The translations under genes and the position numbers were made by a program. Positions 1-11,967 of a DNA stretch of 64,000 bases are shown here, in pieces. Source of the DNA: Oasisia sp. SBJ-2009 (Eukaryota > Annelida > Polychaeta > Sabellida > Siboglinidae); NCBI GenBank assembly GCA_964017155.1, contig OZ024864.1, forward strand, positions 30,831,334-30,895,333. The letters are read 5' to 3'. The notes under the pieces were generated by a model, which was not told the DNA's origin, ran no database searches, and saw only the letters and a list, made by a program, of their open reading frames with translations. The stretch's first letter is position 1; each line of letters starts with the position of its first letter.

Positions 1-1712
1 TCTGTTGTATGACACTGACGGTTAAGTGTTGAGGTTAAACTGATGGTGTAAGTGTTGAGGTTAGACTGACGGTGTAAGTGTTGAGGTTAGACTGACGGTG
101 TAAGCATTGAGGTTAGACTGACGGTGTAACTGTTGAGGTTAGACTGACGGTGTAAGTGTTGAGGTTAGACTGATGGTGTAAGTGTTGAGGTTAGACTGAT
201 GGTGTAAGTGTTGAGGTTAGACTGATGGTGTAAGTGTTGAGGTTAGACTGATGGTGTAAGTGTTGAGGTTAGACTGACAGTGTAAGTGTTGAGGTTAGAC
301 TGACAGTGTAAGTGTTGAGGTTAGACTGACAGTGTAAGTGTTGAGGTTAGACTGACGGTGTAAGCGTTGAGGTTAGACTGACGGTGTAAGCGTTGAGGTT
401 AGACTGACGGTGTAAGCGTTGAGGTTAGACTGACGGTGTAAGCGTTGAGGTTAGACTGACGGTGTAAGCGTTGAGGTTAGACTGACGGTGTAAGTGTTGA
501 GGTTAGACTGACGGTGTAAGTGTTGAGGTTAGACTGACGGTGTAAGTGTTGAGGTTAGACTGACGGTGTAAGCATTGAGGTTAGACTGACGGTGTAAGCG
601 TTGAGGTTAGACTAACGGTGTAAGCGTTGAGGTTAGACTAACGGTGTAAGCGTTGAGGTTAGACTGACTGTGTAAGCGTTGAGGTTAGACTGACGGTGTA
701 AGTGTTGAGGTTAGACTGACGGTGTAAGTGTTGAGGTTAGACTGACGGTGTAAGTGTTGAGGTTAGACTGACGGTGTAAGTGTTGAGGTTAGACTGACGG
801 TGTAAGTGTTGAGGTTAGACTGACGGAGTAAGTGTTGAGGTTAGACTGACGGTGTAAGTGTTGAGGTTAGACTGACGGTGTAAGCATTGAGGTTAGACTG
901 ATCGTGTAAGTGTTGAGGTTAGACTGACAGTGTAAGTGTTGAGGTTAGACTGACAGTGTAAGTGTTGAGGTTAGACTGACGGTGTAAGTGTTGAGGTTAG
1001 ACTGACGGTGTAAACAGTGAGGTTAGACTGACAGTGTAAGTGTTGAGGTTAGACTGACGGTGTAAGTGTTGAGGTTAGACTAACGGTGTAAGTGTTGAGG
1101 TTAGACTGACGGTGTAAGTGTTGAGGTTAGACTGACGGTGTAAGTGTTGAGGTTAGACTGACGGAGTAAGTGTTGAGGTTAGACTGACGGTGTAAGTGTT
1201 GAGGTTAGACTGACGGTGTAAGTGTTGAGGTTAGACTGACGGTGTAAGCATTGAGGTTAGACTGACGGTGTAAGTGTTGAGGTTAGACTGACGGTGTAAG
1301 CATTGAGGTTAGACTGATCGTGTAAGTGTTGAGGTTAGACTGACAGTGTAAGTGTTGAGGTTAGACTGACGGTGTAAGTGTTGAGGTTAGACTGACGGTG
1401 TAAACAGTGAGGTTAGACTGACGGTGTAAGTGTTGAGGTTAGACTGACGGTGTAAGTGTTGAGGTTAGACTAACGGTGTAAGTGTTGAGGTTAGACTGAT
1501 GGTGTAAGTGTTGAGGTTAGACTGATGGTGTAAGTGTTGAGGTTAGACTGACAGTGTAAGTTTTTAGGTTAGACTGACGGTGTAAGCATTGAGGTTAGAC
1601 TGACGGTGTAAGTGTTGAGGTTAGACTGACGGTGTAAGTGTTGAGGTTAGACTGACGGTGTAAGTGTTGAGGTTAGACTGACGGTGTAAGTGTTTATGTT
1701 ACACTGATGGTG
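1..1712 (+). repeat. 26-bp minisatellite in a WDR1 intron
   Basis: About 65 head-to-tail copies of a 26-bp unit of the form TTGAGGTTAGACTGACGGTG plus TAAGTG. The array begins before the window and ends about 20 bp before the splice acceptor of the next WDR1 exon. Rare variants recur at multiples of 26 bp: GGAGTAAG near 825 and 1163, GATCGTG near 900 and 1316, TAAACAGTG near 1011 and 1401. This shows a later duplication of a block of about 13-16 units. Each unit carries a CTGAC branch-point-like word followed by a GTAAGT or GTAAGC donor-like word. Confidence 0.97.
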
Positions 1713-1730
1713 TAAGTGTTATGTTGTCAG

Positions 1731-1898
1731 GACCAGAAGGTGTACATCTACACGCTGGCTGGAGATGAACTCACACAGAAGCAGACGATGGACCACAACG
1801 GCGGCATCACCGACGTCAAGTACTCACCAGATTGCGCTTTCCTCGTCGCAACTGACACGCACCGCAAAGTCGTCTTGTACGAGCTGCCTGAGTATAAG
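1731..1898 (+). CDS. WDR1: WDR1/AIP1 (WD40 actin-interacting protein), internal exon
   Basis: WDR1 (AIP1) is a cytoplasmic protein with two seven-bladed WD40 propellers that works with cofilin to disassemble actin filaments. This 168-bp exon encodes 56 residues, DQKVYIYTLAGDE to LYELPEYK, in phase 0. It has the family pattern VYIYTL...GGITDVKYSPD...LVATD...VVLYEL, which corresponds to the third-from-last stretch of the protein. The acceptor is TTGTCAG and the donor AAG|GTGGGT. Together with the next two exons it gives about 142 C-terminal residues of a protein usually about 600 long, so most of the gene lies left of the window. The call rests on recognising residue patterns; no alignment was run. 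Confidence 0.9.
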
Positions 1899-1984
1899 GT
1901 GGGTGCTTTTTGTTTTGTCATTTCCATCACTCAGCGATGTTCTATGACCTGACTAGTCTGTACATATTCTAAAAGTAAATATAC

Positions 1985-2175
1985 GTTTATATATAGCACA
2001 AGATTCCACAAAGTGCTTCACCACCTCGGCGTCTCTGGGAAGTATCCAGCCACACTGTGGTTAATGCACAATGGCTGTTCATACACAAATATCCACCACT
2101 ATCTATAACCGGATACTCATATATACAACTTACACAGCAGCACAGGATTTGAACCTGTGTTCTCTTAGTCGACAG
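1985..2175 (-). repeat. tRNA-derived SINE fragment (minus strand)
   Basis: Related to the fuller copy at 21,804-22,128. Both have the tail-side TATATAGC word, the body words CTCTGGGAAG and ATATCCACCACT, and the tRNA-like part that reads GAACCTGTGTTCTCTTAGTC on the plus strand. The 5' end of the tRNA head (box A) is missing. It sits in the WDR1 intron against the gene direction. Confidence 0.75.
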
Positions 2176-3315
2176 TGGCCCTTTTACATCTCAAACTGAG
2201 ACAGGTCCGACATTATCATGATCTCTGAGTCAAGGGGGATGCTTAGAGTGTTCCCATTTCCCTTCTTGGGATCTTTTACATCCCTTGACTCAGCCAAAAG
2301 GGTCCAACAGCTTTTAGTCTCTTCTGAGACACATAGGTTAAACAAAATTGGCCACATTTTGACATGGCGGCTGGCACCAGTACAGAGATGTGTATCTATA
2401 TGTGATATGTAGACATGTATTGAACCCTTCATTTAAGACCATGTGGGAAACCAAACAGACCAAACAGTCGTAAAAGAGAAGTCTACTCTAGCGAAAGAAC
2501 TGACTACCATGATCATATTTCATTCTAACATCCATCCAGATGCTTAGGCAGAGACCAATCTCTCTCCTTCCAGACAGATAGATGACTGACCAAGACGAGT
2601 GGAATTTAGAATGGGAGTATTGCTAGTCACTAAGTTAACTAATAGTTCTTTATATAGGGGCCATCTCAGTGGCTGTCATTGGCATGGTAGTGACAAATAT
2701 CAAAGGGATCAGCATTAATGATCACCAATAATTAAAAAATTGTTCAAACTACACAAATAACACTGGTAATGGTGGTCAACATTAATGGCATCCACACTAG
2801 CCATTTAGGCTCTATAAGGTACACTTTTGGGTAATTAAAAACTGGCAAAATGTTATTTACTGTGTCCATCTACATGATATGTTTAAAGAGAGGGCGCCAT
2901 CTCCTAGGCTTTATTTGGTCATTTAATATTATCTTCTTATGATTACAACATGCATGTTGAAGGTTTACCACCTGCCAGTTCTGTTTAGTTACTTTATTAA
3001 GCTCTGAACAATGTTTGCAATTTTAAATATTCCACCTGCAACACGTTCAAATAGTAAATAAAACATCCAGTTTCAAAACAGACTTTATTGGCAATAATGC
3101 CGAGGCTAGTAGAGTTAACCACAATACCCTTTGATGTTTAACTTTCCCATGTTCTAGACAACAGACTTCCTGTAAGAAATTACTGCTTAGCCAATTCTAG
3201 GCAAAGGAGATGGCACCTTCCCTTAACTTTTTTAATAGGTGTCCTTGTTAAAATTGCCATGTTTGAATGTGCGCAACTTATAGTCTGTGTGACACACTGC
3301 ATCATGTTGTCTCAG
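2176..3315 (+). other. WDR1 intron remainder, no feature seen
   Basis: This is the right part of the intron 1,899-3,315. It is AT-rich with no convincing coding frame or repeat that I recognise. The acceptor at its end is TTGTCTCAG. Confidence 0.6.
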
Positions 3316-3466
3316 GCCTTGACATCGACAGAGTGGGGTCATCACACAGCCAAGATAAACAGTGTGGCCTGGGCCCCCGACTCACGCCACCTTGCCACCG
3401 GCTCACTCGATACCAGCATCATCATCTGGTCAACGGAGAAACGCTCCAAGACTATCATCATCAAAG
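3316..3466 (+). CDS. WDR1: WDR1/AIP1, penultimate coding exon
   Basis: A 151-bp exon encoding ALTSTEWGHHTAKINSVAWAP onwards to RSKTIIIK, 50 codons plus one base (phase 1 out). It carries the WD40 pattern GHHTAKI-SVAWAPDSRHLATGSLD-SIIIW, very close to the penultimate repeat known in animal WDR1 (GHHAKIVCLAWSPD...FASGGMD). The acceptor is CTCAG and the donor AAAG|GTAACA. The phase joins cleanly to both neighbouring exons. Confidence 0.92.
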
Positions 3467-4039
3467 GTAACAGTCTAGACCTTTATTGGTTTATGTAGCA
3501 TCATGTTTATACAACCGTATTTTATTTTTACTCAGTGATTTTCGTGGTGCTGTGCAGGAAATAAATAGCATGGTAAAAATATGAAGAAAGACTTGATATC
3601 ATGCTGGTTTAAATGACTGTTTATAACCAAGTTGTAGTTAAAAAAGCGAGTCTTCAGTTTAATATTCTAAACAAACAATTAATTAGGTTGCATTGTCAAT
3701 TATAAAATTGGTATGTGGCTATGTTAAGGACATTGCATATCAGAACATGAAAGGTCATATTTTGATGACATACATGGCCACCAAAACTGGCGACTGGTGA
3801 TTTTTCATGGAATGAGAAACATTTTAAGGCTGCTAGCCCCCAGGCCAGTGGGTAAATTGTTTGGAATTCCTTAATTTGGTATAGCCACGGGACATCTTCA
3901 GGCAGGGAATTCCATAGTTTAGGATAGTCTCTTTAAACAGAACTGTATCATTTTATCTACATTTGACAAAGCACGCATTTTTGCCTGTTGTTCATACATT
4001 TCACTGTTGTTATGCTCTGGTTCCTCTCCTCTCCACCAG
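3467..4039 (+). other. WDR1 last intron
   Basis: A 573-bp AT-rich intron, GTAACA to CTCCACCAG. No other feature was recognised inside it. Confidence 0.85.
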
Positions 4040-4149
4040 GTGCCCACCCGATGAGTCAGGTGACTCGCATCGCATGGCTCGATGACACCACACTCGTCTC
4101 TGTGGGCCAAGACAGCTGTGTCCGCAAGTGGGGAATTAAACACCACTAG
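4040..4149 (+). CDS. WDR1: WDR1/AIP1, terminal coding exon with stop
   Basis: The last 36 residues and stop TAG: (G)AHPMSQVTRIAWLDDTTLVS to CVRKWGIKHH. The family ends in the same way, with a SLAWLDEHTLVT...SVKEWTI-type last WD40 strand that closes the second propeller. The first codon is split with the previous exon (G|GT). The stop is at 4,147-4,149. Confidence 0.93.
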
Positions 4150-5060
4150 GTGGCACCACCAATACCGTCTCGAGCGCTATTATGAATACAACACACTGCA
4201 CATTTGGACTATACGGAAGACGAACTTTGACGATGTTATGAATTGCCTGCTCAGTTTTCTCGCTTCAAATAGGCATTTTGAGATACATCTGAGCACTGCC
4301 AGCCTGTTTCAGCCGCATCACATGACAGAATCGTGAATTGTGTGTACTTTTCCGATCATGTATTGATCTTGTTTCACTAAATGTAAACATTTTTACAACG
4401 CATTTATCTCTGTGCTTTTATACGTATTTAGCCATGTGCAATCGATGTAACATTTTACAACAGTAAATGATCATTGTCACTCCATGCATTGTTTGATAGC
4501 AAAGATAATATTCTTTACATTCAGTACAATGCACATATTCCATGGAACACTTATGGGCCACCCATAAAAATGATTTGCGCTGGTTGTGATGACATTACTC
4601 CATTGGTTACACCTCCATAATCATTTTCATTTTGACAGACCTTTCTTGAAATCATGTGGCTGTCAAATTCACTCGTTTGGAGGCTAATTGTCATTTGATC
4701 TTTAAGAAAATTACCAGCTTACAGAATTCAATATAGTTTGCCTAAATAAAAATATTGGTACACTGTAAGCACTTTCTTAAGGGATTTTTGTATGCCCATA
4801 TGCATTCAAGATGTACCAAATCAGAACATAATCCTTGCCTACATAAGTACTTCCTCTGCTACTTATGTGTTATCTGTGCAAAATCTGCTGCAGTGAACTT
4901 ATTGGATAAAACCAAACTCTGGCAAAATTATCCTGAATATTCATGACCATGCCTTATACGGATAGTTTAGGCAGAGCCCAAACTAGAAACTCCACATACA
5001 TCAAATATTTTTTTTATTATCGGTTATTTATAAGTGATTAATAAAACACATTTATAACAA
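4150..5060 (+). other. Probable WDR1 3' UTR and polyadenylation region
   Basis: Non-coding AT-rich DNA directly after the WDR1 stop. AATAAA hexamers occur near 4,745 and 5,040, and either could end the mRNA. The exact cleavage site cannot be told from sequence. Confidence 0.45.
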
Positions 5061-5817
5061 AATGTAAACATACAATTACATGAAATGATTAGCTAAAATT
5101 TGGGTACATTAATGTTTAACATTTTCAAAAATCCCTTTAAACCCAACACACACTGTAGTTATTAAGTTATTCATACAAACACTTGGACAGAAAAGAAACA
5201 AATTTGCAGTAAAGTAAACCAAGTAAAGAAGTTGTAGGTCTCGATGATAAATTATGCTGAAGCAATCCTGCTGACTGCATAAGTCAACAATCCATATTAT
5301 TTGATCCAGCTAATACATAAGAGCAGGTCACTTCTAACATGTGGCAATTATGTTTATGCACTCGTAGATTTTAGAATATTAAAGTACAAACACAAGGTAA
5401 AGAATATAAACTGTCGTCTGTGTTTATTAACTATGCAACATAAAACTAAATACAGGTACCGGTATACATGTATATGGATCGACTGAAAGCTACAGTTCAC
5501 ACCGAATCTAAATCCAATGCTATGTGATCACCACAGTTCACACATAATCAAAATCCCAACGTTGGAGCATGAAGACTATTGGGTCACCACAGTTCACACA
5601 GAATTATAATCCCACTGTAGGAGTACTTGGATATCTCGTCTCGTGACAGTTCAGGAGACTTCAGTCAACATGGTTCCCGAAGACCACTAGGCCAGGTGCT
5701 CTATTTGACTGGCATCCGTCTATTTCTACTGACAAACTAGTGTCGCCATCTATGATTTTATAATTCATTTTATTGGTGTTTATAATCAATTTAATTATCA
5801 AACAGCGTCCCAGATGT
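5061..5817. other. Intergenic, short direct repeats only
   Basis: Around 5,489-5,605 the word ACAGTTCACAC recurs with spacing of about 43-60 bp, a small degenerate tandem repeat. Nothing else was recognised. Confidence 0.5.
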
Positions 5818-5930
5818 CTAAGGTGCCCCAGATTGCCAATGAATGATGCACTGCTGATAGAAAGCCGGCTGATTCTCCAGGTCGACAAAGGCCCACTGAT
5901 TGTTTGTGAACACCCCAGAAATCCAAAGAC
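5818..5930 (-). CDS. Candidate last exon of an unidentified minus-strand gene
   Basis: On the minus strand an acceptor (ATTTGGCAG) opens a frame reading LWISGVFTNNQWAFVDLENQ and on to IIHWQSGAP, then stop TAG at 5,818-5,820. Composition and codon use look protein-like. It starts with two bases of a split codon, so it needs a phase-1 donor. The candidate exon at 7,557-7,787 supplies exactly that (CATG|GTCAGT), giving an open joined frame. I do not recognise the family. A chance frame remains possible. Confidence 0.3.
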
Positions 5931-6611
5931 CTGCCAAATCTCTGGTCGAGATGTTTACAATTGCAGTTACATATTTACACATTTACCTGTATAAAACACC
6001 ATTGTAAATAATGTTTTGGAAACTGTAAAATGTGCAGGAAAACAATACATAAGTTTAAACAAATATTTGTTTTTAAAAATCCCCGAAGAGCTCTCCCTGT
6101 ATATTCCCAGCTAGACAGGTCGGCAGGCCTAAGGAGTGAAGGATATTCACAGCTGGCTTGCACTTGTAGTGCATACAGCAACATCAACCACTTGGTCACC
6201 AAGCTCGATGTCCACGACTTCTGCAAGTAGACAATGTACTTCACGTGTACAGATCGTCGCTTGGGACACACGACAGTCATCCTGCCTAACAAGTCAACGT
6301 GACAGTGGACCGAGTAGTGATGGTCTCTGTCTCTGTCCAAAGGCACCTGGGACTCCTCAAGGGACAGCATGGCGGGGGGCCAATTCACAATAACAACCAA
6401 AAGGATAAAAACGAAGGGGAGTAATACTAAAAAGACGTCGACACCGTAGAACGCCAGCTAGAAGAGGAGACGTGTCAGTTCAGCTGTAAGGCAAGAAACC
6501 ATGAGTTAATATGTGTAGTTCTTCAGTGCACACATGTATCCGCTCATTCAAATTCATAACATAACATAACATGACATTTGTAACATGACATGTCATAGTT
6601 ATATCTAGGTC

Positions 6612-6690
6612 AATTTAATAATAATGGCAATTTGTATAGCGCCGGTATCCGCCACGTGGTGGCGCTCATGGCGCTTTTATGTATCAAACA
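6612..6690 (-). repeat. Retroposon 3' tail fragment
   Basis: The plus strand reads AATAATAATGGCAATTTGTA then TAGCGCC...GTGGTGGCGCTCATGGCGC. This is the reverse complement of a common LINE/SINE 3' tail ending in GCGCTATA and an (ATT)n tract. The tail at 10,990-11,062 and the SINE at 21,804-22,128 carry related words. Confidence 0.45.
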
Positions 6691-7556
6691 TCATGTTAAA
6701 ACAATACTATTAATGCCAATAAAGCGACCTTTTTAGACTCAAAAAAATTCATTATATAATTACCATTAAATAAAGTAGTAATAAAATTGGTGCAAAGTTT
6801 CTAAAAATGTGTATATACAATAATAATAATAATAAAAAAGAGTTAGTGTCATAAAATGTATACAGTCTGGAAACATGTCCAATGGAAAGTACCAATCGGA
6901 CACACAACGAATTTGCAACAAAAGGAGTCAGGTTACCATTTAAACCATATATATTTAACTTTCCATAGCAATATCCAAGACACCCCTACCCACATATACA
7001 CCCCAAACACCCCCCACAGCCATCTATAAGCAAACAAATTCCTAACACTTAACTATACATCCCCAATAACATTATCATATTAAATCATATTATCGCAAGC
7101 TGATTTGCCCCAGACCTTTGTACTCACTTCTATATCACCACCACCACACACATCATTCTACCCAGGCGACTTAACACTGCAACTACCCCTGGTACTTGTG
7201 ATCATTCATGACAAACAGCCACGCTCATATTCTGGGATAAAATTTACTCTGCCCCATAATAACAAATGGTTGATGCTCTTGCCAAAATATTTAAATATTG
7301 TACAAGTGTACATAACATAAAACAAAGCCTTTAAATTTGCTATTTTACGGAAACTCCTGAGGATGTCCGATTTGGATTTGTTGCTCTAGCATGATGTAAC
7401 TATTTCATCAAACTTGTGATTTCGGGGTTGTAGTTATATTGCATAATACACATGTACATGGATATTTTTCTTTAGTTATTAGAATTTTTTGAGGCAAAAT
7501 ATGGCCTTTAATATTTACAATGTCATGATGTTAAGTTGTGCAGTTGTATTACTGAC
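6691..7556. other. AT-rich intergenic or intronic DNA
   Basis: There is a short (AAT)n run near 6,820. Otherwise it is AT-rich with no coding signal that I can support. Confidence 0.5.
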
Positions 7557-7787
7557 CATGGCAGATAGCGTCATCAACCGGACCAGTGGTCTCCGGGCTG
7601 TGGCGTGTGTCTGGGATCTCTCTCATTCCTACACCACTTGTCATAGTGTCATTAGCCACCTTCTGTGGCTGTGTCTTTGGTGGCACATCTGTCTTGCTAT
7701 TGATAGGCATCGATCTCATCGAATCACTGTTGGTGTCTGCAGTTGCATGCCACTGGTCGGATTTGTCACCATGTATCGAATACATAA
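7557..7787 (-). CDS. Candidate internal exon, low-complexity polar protein segment
   Basis: A minus-strand frame of 77 codons bounded by an acceptor (ATATTACAG) and a donor (CATG|GTCAGT). It encodes a polar, probably disordered segment: MYSIHGDKSDQWHATADTN at the start, then a stretch rich in S, T, P, Q and D, ending VDDAICHG. Both boundaries are phase 1, so the exon is symmetric. The donor phase fits the candidate last exon at 5,818-5,930. The gene is unidentified and any upstream exons are not found. Confidence 0.35.
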
Positions 7788-8007
7788 CTGTAATATGATA
7801 TCAATTTAAACGGTTAATTAACAAATTATTTTTATTTTGCTTTTGATGCTGAATTATAATCAAATTCAATACACAATTATGTAAAATTAGTGCCAGTCCA
7901 AATGATCTCTAAATCAAATGAGAGGCCCTGGCTGAAGTAAGGATTTTTTCCTTACAGCTTAAGAATGGCTGGGGAAATATAAACAGTATTCTTCAATTAA
8001 AGACAGT

Positions 8008-8952
8008 CCAATCACAATTTTAAAAAGACTGATACATTATGTAAAGCAGCATATTACACATGGATGCAAACATACTTCTACTGTTGTAAATTACTACATA
8101 TGCAAACTAATAATGAATTAATACTAACTCTAGCAACACATTGAGCCATAAACGTATTATATTTTTACCACATATCCTCTACTTACAATGTAGCAAATGT
8201 AGCAAATGTTAATAAACATTACTCAGAAATATACAAGCTCCTAAATGCAATTGGGCTATCCGTAATGGTCCGTCAATGGAATTCAATAATTACATAAAAA
8301 ATACCTAATTTAAAAACCCAAAGTGGCCCCTAAGATAGCGACTATTTATTAGTCATAATAGGGGCCACTTAGGGTCAAATATTTTACAAACTAAATTTAA
8401 AATAACTATTGCATCACATAGTTTCAGTTACAAAATAAATACATCTACTCTCGATTTATCCATCTTTCAATCTATCATATATAAGGTTGAGTAAAGTTTA
8501 TTAAATTGTCGAAACATAAAAAACAGCGCCGAAACGACCAATATTCACCTGTAGGTACTTAGATGTATACCACTTCGCCGATGCAATTTCTGCGAGTTTG
8601 TTTTCAAAACGCTGCCAGTGCGACCGAAGTATCCCGCCGAAACTACCAATTTTTCCCGGCCACCCGAAGTGGCAGTTCGACCGAAGCATCCTAAATGCAA
8701 AAACGAAAAACTAATTCGTTTTTCGTTTTTCGTTTTTCGCTTTTCGTTTTTCGTTTTTCTTACTTCACTCTTGAAAACGAAAAAGGAATTCGTTTTTCGT
8801 TTTTCTTACTTCACTTTTGAAAACGAAAAAGGAAAAAGGAATTCGTTTTTCGTTTTTCGTTCGCAAATTTGAAAACGAAAAACGAATTCGTTATCCGTTT
8901 TTCGTTCGCAAATTTGAAAACGAAAAAGGAAAACACGGTATATACACGGACC
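8008..8952 (-). mobile_element. Truncated copy of the fold-back-like element
   Basis: Homologous to the right arm of the element at 9,014-14,098 (compare 13,255-14,098) and therefore inverted relative to its left arm. It ends in CGGTATATACACGGACC, the same terminus. Shared marks are GGGCTATCCGTAATGGTCCG, the terminal AACGAAAAACGAATTCG palindromic words and GCGACCGAAG-type words. Only the outer 945 bp are present. A 61-bp unique spacer separates it from the full element. Confidence 0.8.
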
Positions 8953-10420
8953 CCATTTCCCAGCAGGCAACAGTTGTGACGTAGATTTTTAAAATATAAA
9001 ACCGGAGCGTTCGGGTCCGTGTATATACCGTTTTTTCCTTTTTCATTTTCAAATTTGCGAACGAAAAACGGATAACGAATTCCTTTTTCGTTTTTCGTTT
9101 TCAAATTTGCGAACGAAAAACGAATTCCTTTTTCGTTTTTCGTTTTCAAAAGTGAAGTAAGAAAAACGAAAAACGAATTCGTTTTTCGTTTTTCGTTTTC
9201 AAAAGTGAAGTAAGAAAAACGAAAACCGAATTCGTTTTTCGTTTTTCGTTTTTGCATTTAGGATGCTTCGGTCGCAATGCCACTTCGGCTGGCCGGTAAA
9301 AATTGGTAGTTTCGGCGGGATACTTCGGTCGCTGGCAGCGTTTTGAATACGAACTCGCAGAAATTGCATCGGCGAAGTGGTATATCTAAGTACCTACAGG
9401 TAAAATATTGGTCGTTTCGGCGCTGTTCTTTATGTTTTCTTATATATAATAGATCGAAAGATGGATAAATCGAGAGTAGATGTATTTATTTTGTAACTGC
9501 AACTATGCAATACTTATTTAACATTTAGTTTGTAAAATATTTGACTTGCCCCTATTATGACTAATAAATAGTTACTATCTTAGGGGCCACTTTGGGTTTT
9601 TAAATTAGCAATTTTTTATGTAATTATTGAATTCCATTGACGGACCATTACGGATAGCCCAATTGTATTTAGGAGCATGTATATTCCTGAGTATTGTTTA
9701 TTAACATTTGCTACTGTACGCATATTGTAAGTAGAGGATATGTGGTAAAATATAATACGTTTATGGCTTAATGTGTTGCTAGAGTTAGTGTTAATTCAAT
9801 ATTATTTTGCATATGTAGTAATTTATAACAGTAGAAGTATGTTTGCATCTGTGTGTAATATGCTGCTTTACATAATATATCGGTCTTTTTAAAATTGTGA
9901 TTGGTTATCTTTTGATTAAACAAATAAAGGTATTGTTTATTGTGTGAGGCATAATATTTTAAAACTCTTTTTTTACAAATGTATATTATGTTCTGCTGTG
10001 TGCCAGTGTGAAATGATTATGCATATTTCTGGTTTGTGTTATCTGCCAATTTTGAAAGTATGCGGGTAATGTTTTATGTTTATATTTATAATAAAATTAT
10101 AATATAATTACAATAAGTTGGTATTCAACTTTTGCTTAAACATTAATTCTATGTGGGAGCTATATTTATTTTAAAATATTATTCTTATAAGTTTTTTTGC
10201 AATTTGTTTATTCAATTACATTTGTGTCCCTAGATCAGTAGGTGGTAATTAGTGTGAGGCAATATTATAGAATTATAGAGTGAAATTTTAATTCTAGTTT
10301 GAATAATATACTTTAACCTAGTTATAGGTCCAATTGTTTGAGAACATCTGTTTGCTATTTCATCAATATTATGTTTAATCCAGTTTAAATGCGAGATTAA
10401 TGTAAAGCCCAGAATGTTAA

Positions 10421-11062
10421 TGAATGGTTTGGCGCCGTCTTATCAGAACCTGTTAAACCACGAAAGCGTGACAGACGCCTCCGCCAGAACTATGCGCCAA
10501 CACTGCACCAAGGTATGACGAAGAAGTGTGTTGATGATTCGGTATTTGGCGCAGCAGCACCACGACTGTGGAATGAACTACCTCTGAACATTCGTGCATC
10601 CGGGACATTACCAATGTTTAGAAAGTATTTAAAGACATATCTTTTTATTAGACATTTCAATTAATTTAAATTGTTTTGAAATGACGGACATTGCATTATA
10701 ATTTCCTTTTAGTGTAATAATATTTTAATTAGTGTTTATGTTTTTAGATTAATTTATAGATTTATATGTATGTTTACGTAGAGAGTTTTAGAAAGGGTTT
10801 TAATTTTATATTAATATATATATAATTTGCATACCATGTTTTAGTACTATACATCTTAAAAGCAGTGTTTAATATAATTTATTTTTTATTTATTTATATC
10901 ATTTACATGCGAGTTAGTATGATTTATATAAATTTATATAATTTACATTTTTATTTATTAATATACATTAATTTTAGTATTTTTCTTGTGCAGTGCATCA
11001 ATCCGCCATGCGGGAATTAGCGCTATATAAAAACTGTATTATTATTATTATTATTATTAAAC
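10421..11062 (+). mobile_element. LINE 3' end (CR1/L2/Jockey-like) inserted in the left arm
   Basis: Present in the left arm but absent from the mirror position near 12,745. With one frameshift the frame gives APSYQNLL followed by a C-terminal signature, AAAPRLWNELPLNIRASGTL then FRKYLKTYLF and a stop near 10,664. A roughly 370-bp 3' UTR ends in GCGCTATATAAAAACTG and a (TTA)n tail at 11,036-11,062. The 5' truncation and microsatellite tail are typical of CR1/L2-type elements. Flanking TTAA may be a short target duplication. Confidence 0.8.
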
Positions 11063-11967
11063 CAGTTAGATCTCTCAATATCTACACTGTCAATTGTTAA
11101 TGTTACTTCATCAACCTATTTATTAGGCATTTGAAGAAAAAAAATTGTTTTATTAATATTTTAATGATAATGTATAATAATAATAATAACACAAGTTTTA
11201 TTGGCAACTCAACTGAGTTGGATTGACATTATACTATAAAATACAATTAATGCATTTGTATGTAGTTTTAGCTATATATTTATTATAGGTCTTTATTAAT
11301 CAAATATTCAATATTCACTGTGTTTCTGTCATATGTGAAGGTTTTAATTGTACTTGTATCATCAAATATCATGAGCATAAGTTATGCAGGCTTTTAGAAA
11401 TCATTAATATAATTATAGTAAATAACAATATCAGTGGCCCTAAAATTGATCATTGGGGGACGCCTCGTTTTATAGGTAAAGTATATCATTGTACCTCTTC
11501 TAGTCTTACAGACTGCTTACAGTTAGTTGAATATTATTGCTGTGAGCTCCATTCCAATGGTTCTTGGCTATCTCACTGATCGGTTTGTGTTAAAAATAGA
11601 ATGCATGTTTGTCACACTTGCAACTCCCTAAATATTCCATTTCAGTTGTTAGTAAACAGTCAGGTGACACTTTTTCATATTCTATTAGAAACATGAATAA
11701 AAAAGATTACAAATATTTTTTTAAATCATTAAAATGTTAATGACATAAAATTATTTGCACATCATAGACATCCCAAAAGGCATGACTAAATGACAGTCAA
11801 CATTCGACTGGCAAGCTGCTAAAACTCATCCACTTTTACATAACAATAATAGTAATAACAATAATAAAAATCTAATTGTCTGAGACAAAGTCCTTACTAT
11901 GACTACCACTACCACCACCACACAAATATTTATTCATCTAAACAATCTGCCAGCCAAATGCAAACAA

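Noticed and set aside
1..1712. Regular repeat array resembling a CRISPR
   Set aside because: Units are directly adjacent without unique spacers, the genome is eukaryotic, and the array lies in an intron. The same holds for the 61-bp array at 63,467-64,000.
8618..9257. Frames with FVFRFSF- and ENEKRKTNSF-type repeats, also at 13,900-14,157
   Set aside because: Translations of the palindromic AACGAAAAACGAATTCG words at fold-back element ends. Open on both strands, so not coding evidence.
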